DNA of 64,000 bases from Distichodus sexfasciatus (Eukaryota > Chordata > Actinopteri > Characiformes > Distichodontidae): positions 1 to 64,000 of the forward strand of contig JAVGVS010000477.1 in the NCBI GenBank assembly GCA_032718565.1, read 5' to 3'. Each line of letters starts with the position of its first letter. Position 1 is the first letter of the stretch. Shown one piece after another: positions 56,730-64,000 of this stretch. A program made the position numbers and the translations under genes. Below the pieces are notes generated by a model. It ran no database searches. It saw only the letters and a program-made list of their open reading frames with translations, and was not told the DNA's origin.

Positions 56730-59700
56730 GTTATAACTATGTTATATCATAATTACTAGTACAAGTCATCTACAAGTGATTCGCTCAATTAGCAGGTTCA
56801 CTTTACCTTTATTGTTATTGGCGTCAGTTTGTTCTTTGTGGTCACTAGGTGGCACAGGGGCCCAACATTACACCAAACCCAACATAAAATCTTTAAAACA
56901 AGAGTTTTCACAGAGTGTAAATGAAAAATTCATTTCTAGCTAATAATTCGTGTAGACCTTTCATTTACATAGTCATGAACATGTAGTTGAAATCCAATGA
57001 AAACATAAGGAAAAAGGGTACATCTTGAGCTGTCTGTGGCCTTGAGAAAAGTCCTTGTAAAGATGAATGAGGGCTCCTGTGAAGCTTATAGTAATTGTTA
57101 AGTAATTGGATGTGGCCAATTACTTTAGGGGCACTTAACTCGCCTCTCAGTTCACTGCACACTGGGTGCAATTTTACCGGCTTTTAAAAATCAATTTTAA
57201 TCCATGATTAATGTCTAAAAGGCTTAGAGACTGGGATGTTACAGTGAGGTGATTTAATGCTAGTTCCATATTAACACAGGGTGAAAAATGACAGTCACTT
57301 TAAAATACTGCCAGCCTCATTTGTTACAATATTCAGTCATCTAGTTTATAATGGTTTAAAAAATTCTTTGAAATAAATGTAAGAAAAGTCTCCTCTAGTG
57401 ATATCTTTCTCTGTAACAGTAAATAACACCAGCAAAACAGCAAATATGTTGCACGTGGACAACACCTACAATTAACAACCTGTCTGTGGAAATGTGATGA
57501 CAGGAGTAAAGTGACCCCGCATGTTACAAGCTGCAACCAAGTCCTCATTAAATCTGACGGACTGTCAGCTAGAGACCCAGATGGAACTGTGTCATGAAAA
57601 TGTTGTCAGACTAGACTGCAGGATTGCTAAAGTAGACTGAGAGGGGTCAAGGTCACAGTACATCACAGCCAACAAATGTTTTCAGAAAGTTCATTTTTAT
57701 ACTCAGAGTGCTTTTATATATTTATATGTAGCAAAAGATCTTTACACAATGGGAATATTCCCTGACTTTATCTCTAACATTGCAAGAATGTAAGATGCCA
57801 TAATGTTCTACAGCATCCCTGCTTTCATCCCTTATTAACTATAACCCAGCTATCAAAGAGGCAATATTAAAATTAAAATTATGTATTGGAAATTAATGTC
57901 ATATTCAAGTTATCTGTCTGTAAGATGCACTGGCACAAAACATGTCATAAACCTAACCCTATTTAGATACTTTATTAGAATTGGGCTATAATATTCATAG
58001 AATGACTTACATCATAGATGTAAGACTAATGATTAATGTTCTTCATGAAACCTAGTGGAAGAATACCTGAGTCTGTATGTCATAGTGACATTGCTAGTTA
58101 ACTGGGGCTTTGACAAAACTGTATTAAAATGTATATCATGTTAACATGCAAACCAGAGCAATGTGGTTTTATTTCTATGATTATTGCATAGCATTGCATA
58201 ACACGGAGTGATTCTTTTAAATATTTTATTATTGTCACATTCTGCTTCATTTTCATAAGCACCCATCTTCCATTTCGCTGTTTGTTTTGAAAGAAAATAA
58301 ATGGTGGATTAAACTCTAAGTTTGTTATTGAACAGGACCTCAGAACATCAGAGCAGCATCTCGACGGCGTTGTGAGACCATTATAGCAATAAGTGTGAGC
58401 AAAATGAGCAATTACCGATTCCATTTGGCAATAGCAAAGAGGGGGAGCACTGGTCTTAATAAACAGATCCATTACATCAGCTTATTAGAGGGGTAAGAAA
58501 TGGCATGCATGATTTAATTAGTCATGTGGTACCAGAGAACAATTTCTAATGGTGTTATTAGTTCGTTAAGTGCTGTTATAGAGTTCACTTTACTTTAACC
58601 TTGAGGGAAAGCCAAGTCACAATTTGCAAATAGCTTAATCGTGCAACATGGGGCTAAAAGTGTCACATCTGAAAATGGGAACTGGTAAAATATTTAAGAT
58701 GTTCCTCCTTTACACAACTGAAAACGAACACCAGGCAAACGCTAAAGGACTTGAGACAGATGTGTATATTTGGTCTGTATTACAAGTGTATGTTTAAGAC
58801 GTTAGGCGTATTGTTGGCGCGCTTCTAGAACTCCATCACCGTCCGTCCCGCTTGTAGCCGCTGCACTCCTCACGCCAGTGTTAATTTCGTTAACGAAAAG
58901 TATGACGGAAAAATCCTCGACGACCTTTTCCCAAGACTTAGAATGTACGTTGACGAGCCAGAAAATTTATTTGAGAATAAAGCCGTGACGAAATGTATGT
59001 TCGGACTAAACTGTTACCTCACAGATTGGCGGACTGAAGCGTCGTCCTGTGGCTTCAAAAAAACACCGACAACCGGCCTGAGAAAACCGTTGACGCGCCT
59101 CCATGTTGCTACGGTAAGTGCAAAATGAAATGTCAAGTCATGCTATAAGCAGATAATGTTTGTTACTTACTGTTGTAAGTAAACAGTAAACTTAAACTAC
59201 AAATATGCTTATGAGATAACAGCTTGTAAGCAAGTTTCCCCCCCTCACACAAAAATGTTATCCCTAATGTTAGCTGGCTTACTTAAGCTAAGCTAACTCG
59301 TTATAACGCAAAGTTGTCTAAAAGGAATGACTACAAAGTTAACTACTTAGTAGTGTCCACTAAAACTGTAAAGAATAGAAATGGCTTAAATGTAACTAAA
59401 ATTAATAAGCATTCTCTAAGTCAAAGGTTGCTATCAAAATGAACATGGGTGGAGCGGAAAAAATAATTAATGAATTTAGAAGCTTCTCAACTTCCAAAGT
59501 CCTGCATCAGAGACCATTAAACCCTCATAAAGCTAGTTAAATTTACCTTAGTTTTAAAAATTAACTCTGCTTAACATGTTTTTTTTTTTTTTTAAATAAC
59601 CATTTAGAGTCGTGGTGAAGTACGAGATAAAAAAGTGAGTTATTATGTTCCTTTAAACATCCTTTTTATGTCTCCCACTGTTCGGATCTCCAGAGCAACA

Positions 59701-62383
59701 TTCTCAGAATTCTGCTTTAAAACCAGTTTGATTTATTCAGAAATCTCAGTAACATTTACCATTACATTAAGTGTGTGATGTTATTATATTCACATTTGAT
59801 TTCCTTGCATGATCATGACAGCACCCAGCAACTGCTTTACTGAGTCCTTAAAAAGTACTGGAAGTAATCCTAAAGATTTCTCTACTGAGATAGAAGAAGC
59901 TTCATTGTGTCTTAGAGTTCACAAATACGCACTGGATTGCATTTTTAATACAAATCATAAAATACCAGAATGAAAATAGGGTGCATATAACTTGTTCAAC
60001 TGGAATGGTGTGAAGTATGAGCTCCAGTTGCTAAAGCTCAAACTGTTTCCTTTGCATGTTAACAGAAACCTGAAGAAATTTGAGCATATGGTACTATACA
60101 GTCTCATGCTGTACAATGTGCTGTATGCGGAAATACTGCAATACAAAAATGCTTTTGAAGCAGTTCACATGTTTTAGAAGCTACGCAAACTGCAGAAAGG
60201 GGCTCTAACTGGCCATTCCAATGCAAAAAAGAGCAAAAACAAAATTGGCCAATTGTTTCACAAGAGCATCACAAGACCATCACAAGTTGCAGTTGAACAT
60301 TTTTCTGATTGTATTTTACAGAACAAACACACTTTATTGTGTGAGGAAATGCATTACCTTTGCCAGTTAAATAGCTCAAAACAACCAAATAAATAGCTCA
60401 TAAATACTGAGTGTTTCTGCATACTTGAAAATAAATACAGTACAATGTGGCTCCGTCTTCCAAAAGGACGACCTGCTTCCATACTGATGAACTTCAGAGT
60501 TCAGAATTCATACTGCCATTACAGAGTTCGTTGTTGAAAGTTTGTAGTCTTACATTAGTGTGTTTGCACGGAAAGGCTCCATGATGGTGATGCAAGTCGT
60601 TCTATGTTCTGAGGCTCCGTGGAGTAAAATGCATCCAAATTTCTCCATCATGCATCACACACGATTTACAACCAGCTTGGTCCACCGGTACCCGGCACTG
60701 TCCTAATTTTAATTTGTACCGTATCCGAAGAGGATAAACAATTTTGTTCTTGCTCTTGCATGAACACGTCCTTCTCACGCTCATCTTTAAAAAAAGGAAG
60801 CACACAGTCCACTGGACTTCACAGGGGTGATAAAATAAACCCTCTTCAAAACAAAAAAAAATTCTGCCAGGATTCATGTCGTTGTCGACTTGCATTTTCC
60901 CTTTACTATGGAAATGAGTGACTGACATCTGGAGTCTTTCCTCACAAGCGGCCCCCACAATGCACCAGTGTCTGGTCCCAAGCAAGCGTGGGAAAGTGCT
61001 TTCCTCCCACACAGCAAGCAGGATGGGGAAAATGGATTGTCGTGATGGCCTGCAATTAGAGAAAGATGTCGGAAAAGCGTTACAAAACTGCCAACGTGTT
61101 GCGTTCTGACGTGCAATACTGAATCATTCGATGATTTATAATATTTGGTTCTGTACAATATGCAGTCTGCTTGTTATTTGCATTTCTTGTGGGTCAGATT
61201 CCTGTAAAACTTTGCTCGCACTGTGTCCCAATCTCTAGTCGCACGACTCATTTTTCCAGTCGTGACAATTTTTCTGCACAATGTGTTGCAATGTAATTCT
61301 TATCCATGAGCTGTGGCACAATTTCTGAACTTCTGACATGTCAGAGATTTTCCTCCGCAGTCATGCGATGCAGGCGGCCTCACGACCTGATTTATCACAG
61401 TCGAGATTTATAGTATCCAAGATTTATTGCAGAGCAACGACAGAGAGCACGTGTACCGCCGGCAATAAGAATAAATATTCCTCAGAGAGAGAGAGTTGTG
61501 ATCGAACACGGCCGAAGGAAAACTTGTTAAACTCTGACAGCAAATCTTGTGCTTCAGGCCTGACTACACAACTTTTTGTATAAGTAGACTACACTGATTT
61601 CTTTCTTGTCATGTGTCCTGTAGTCATAAACACACTCTAACTTTTGTGCTTTAGCATGTTCCAAGTTTATATCCTCTTGAGATCTAATGAGACGTGTAAG
61701 GTTAAGGTAAGCAATGGCATACAATAAGATAAATGTATTACAATCTACGTGACATGAGCCACCACTCATTTCTTTATATTTTGTGTCCAAAAAGCCAGAC
61801 ATTTTTTGTGTAGTCTTGAGGAATAGTATTTATGTGTGTATTTGATTTAGCTATAAATAACCACAACTGTTGTCTAATTTTCCTAGCAAAATTAAGAAAT
61901 GAGGGCTGGCTCAAGATGTTTACACTGCACTATATGTCTAATTGGTGAGAGGAGAAAATTCAGTGCCCTGATTTAATATTTAATATTAAGTAATATAATA
62001 TGGCAACTTCATGATAGAAAACAAAATGATTTTCCTTCCTTCCACTGTCTTAATTTCAGCTTGGCACTCGTCGGGTGTCGTCTCATGGGAAGCACAAATA
62101 ACACTCAGTTGTAAATATTAAACATAATGAATATTTACAATTCCAAATTGGCGTCTTTTCTCCAAACAGATTATGATACATTAGGATATTCTTTGCAAAG
62201 CCCAAAAGATCTTTTCAGATAGTTATTTGCAGAAAACTGACAGTAAGCCCTTGCGATTGTCATGAGGCTAAGCCGATTAATGTGTAGTTGAAGAAAACAT
62301 AAACATTACATTGAAGTGTCTTCATCAGTGTGCCACTGTCTTCATCACTGTAAAGAATTAACAAATCTCTCTCTGTCTAAGTT
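56728..62383. other. Non-coding stretch between the Rap1GAP-like exon and ncs1
   Basis: No further exon was recognised on either strand. The right part may be ncs1 3'UTR if a distal polyadenylation site is used. At 58,876 the sequence CAGTGTTAATTTCGTTAACG starts what looks like a decayed DNA transposon (hAT-type end by resemblance), reaching perhaps 59,120; the far end was not found. Confidence 0.4.
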
Positions 62384-62389
62384 TTTATT
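62384..62389 (-). promoter_or_regulatory. ncs1: Candidate ncs1 polyadenylation signal
   Basis: AATAAA on the minus strand, about 180 bases beyond the stop codon. Known ncs1 mRNAs have long 3'UTRs, so distal signals further left are also likely to be used. Confidence 0.35.
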
Positions 62390-62570
62390 TAACATGAACA
62401 ACTGCTTGTAATTATGCCATATGATTGCACAGTGTGAGATCCCACAATCATCCAGTCTGTTGTATATTTGATTTTTTATCACACAGTGTGAGTCTGGCTC
62501 TGTAGAACAGTGCTCATAATGAACAGCAGAAGAGTGGGATCCACTCACTGTGTCTCACGCGGCGTTGCGA

Positions 62571-63823
62571 CTACACCAGGCCGTCGTAGAGGGACAGGGC
62601 TTGTACAATGGAGGGGTCAGCCTTCGATCCCTCCTGAAACTCCTGCAGCGTCAGCATGCCGTCTGCGTTCTTGTGGAAGAACAAAAAACGAGTAATGTGT
62701 TCAATACTTCACTTCAAATCACTATTGCAGATTTGGCTTTTGTTCTCCAGGATCTAGCACTAAAGCCCTTAACCCTGTCATGCAATGTGTCCACTTGAGT
62801 GGAGAGCTGTTAATATTAAAATATTATTTATTTGGATCACAGCAAAAAGATAGTAGAATCCATGAACCAGACTTCATGCATGAGTCAACACGGTGTCTGC
62901 ACACAATGAACTAGAACGCATCTGGGTATGAGAGCAGCATTGGTTATCTGGAGGGTGGGTTTACAGATAATGTGCTGTGTGTGGGTGTGTGTATTTCTGA
63001 CATTAGACTTATTTCAGGGGCACCTACACCTGCAGACTGGGCTCTGATCTACCTTTCACTATGACTTACGAGGTTATGGTCAGGGTTTAGGAGCAGACAT
63101 AGTTTTTAGCCACAGCAGTTGTTATGTGTATGGAAAGTGACATAAATAAAATATTTCATGGCGTATTTATTGTACATGGGAATGGTAGCGCTTGTGCCAG
63201 GCATGTCCAAAGTTTGAGGTGGGATTTTATACGGTCCGCACCTTCTGTCTTAAAATGTATGGCATTATTTTGTGCCATAATAATTTTCTGAGCACGCAGT
63301 GGAACGCTTGTGAGCAAAATCTCTTGTCTTTACATGCTCGACTCTGCCTGCACGTGTGAAAATTTTTTAACTAAATTGCGGGTTTGCCTCACTTTGCCAC
63401 ACATGGGCTGCTTCCCGAGCAGCGTACTGCTGCACTTAAAAGTATAGTTGGTTCTTATCATACTTTTCTATGCGGTAATTTGCACCTCAGGCCAGGGTTG
63501 TAGCTTAACGGCTCTCTACGCCCTAGATAGTGCGCATGGAGTGTCACACGTGCCCTATTTGACTTGGTACACTACATAGGGCGAAAAGTGACTTGTTCTT
63601 AAAATGCACTACTCTCGAAATGCTCAGCCCTCGTTCGACTCTGCTTTCACAGTTGGTACTGTGTTAGAAATCTTTTTGTATCAGAATTCTGTGAGTGTGC
63701 AGTTAAGTGTACACTTAAACATGTGTGATTGTGTGTGTACTTCACCTTATCCATCATGGCAAAGATGCGGTCCACTCTTTTCTCGGGTGTGTTTTCCTCC
63801 TCTGGTAACTCAACTGTGTTTCC
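62571..63823 (-). CDS. ncs1: Neuronal calcium sensor 1 (NCS-1/frequenin), last two coding exons (partial)
   Basis: NCS-1 is an N-myristoylated EF-hand protein that regulates neurotransmission, PI4-kinase beta and GPCR kinases. Exons: 63823-63746 (26 codons, [20 protein letters not shown]...) and 62669-62571 ([20 protein letters not shown]..., ending LSLYDGLV and a stop). Both are phase 0 with clean AG and GT borders. The junction rebuilds the fourth EF-hand loop, [12 protein letters not shown]. Position 7 of the loop, a backbone ligand, is Met where mammals have Lys; the acidic ligands are kept. The upstream exons with EF-hands 1-3 lie beyond the window. Two teleost paralogues (ncs1a, ncs1b) exist and cannot be separated from these 58 residues. 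Confidence 0.93.
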
Positions 63824-64000
63824 CTGCAGTCAAAAGGTAGTGAAGCCTGAGGTCCAGATCTAATAAAGCCTAATAAACTACAATTAAGCCCTAATATAGG
63901 TTACAGCCACACACACACACACACACAGGAAATGGATCTTAAAGTCTTTAACCACAAAGAAAAAACAATTAGGGAGAAAGAACGAGAGAGAATCAACTTA

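Noticed and set aside
60602..61012. 136-codon minus-strand ORF downstream of ncs1
   Set aside because: No recognisable domain or codon pattern. It has no neighbouring exons and most likely lies in the ncs1 3'UTR or intergenic DNA.
1..64000. CRISPR arrays, bacterial operons, prophage or endogenous viral genes
   Set aside because: No spaced direct repeats of CRISPR type and no prokaryotic or retroviral coding signature; every identified gene is a vertebrate intron-containing gene or the intronless gas1.

Overview
The window is vertebrate nuclear DNA, almost certainly from a ray-finned (teleost) fish. Genes are split by GT-AG introns, the DNA between them is AT-rich and crowded with microsatellites, tRNA-derived SINEs and short inverted-repeat (MITE-like) DNA elements, and the encoded proteins are vertebrate orthologues. 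Complement C9 carries the extra C-terminal thrombospondin repeat known from fish C9. There is no bacterial, viral or CRISPR content.

Layout. (1) 1.3-2.4 kb, minus strand: a three-exon small heat shock protein. (2) 3.7-9.5 kb, minus: the coding exons of dab2, a clathrin adaptor, with a candidate promoter near 12.8 kb. (3) 16.8-23.75 kb, plus: c9, eleven coding exons, facing away from dab2. (4) 29.5-30.3 kb, minus: gas1, a single-exon GPI-linked Hedgehog co-receptor, with an array of diverged tandem repeats directly beyond its stop codon. (5) 30.9-46.5 kb: gene-poor DNA with many repeats, including a Tc1-like deletion derivative and an unidentified 1.35-kb element. (6) 48.0-54.3 kb, minus: fbxw2 (F-box plus WD40), six coding exons and a non-coding first exon near 55.7 kb. 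(7) A 10-N assembly gap at 56,298, followed within 165 bp by one isolated Rap1GAP-family exon. (8) 62.6-63.8 kb, minus: the last two coding exons of ncs1, whose 5' part lies beyond the window.

The genes are separate eukaryotic transcription units and do not form an operon or one pathway. They cover chaperone function, endocytosis, complement killing, Hedgehog signalling, SCF ubiquitin ligation, Rap signalling and neuronal calcium sensing. From memory, dab2 and c9 are neighbours on human 5p13, while gas1, fbxw2 and ncs1 are on human 9q, so the window joins two human blocks.

I did not find a clearly new biological system. The observations most worth checking are: the lone Rap1GAP exon beside the gap (possible mis-join); a near-palindromic 677-bp element ending 33 bp from an fbxw2 splice acceptor; the tandem array abutting gas1; the unidentified 1.35-kb element; and a Tc1 derivative with an intact ORF for the DNA-binding part only. 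Splice sites were placed by eye from reading frame, GT-AG rules and remembered family sequences; no alignment or search was run.
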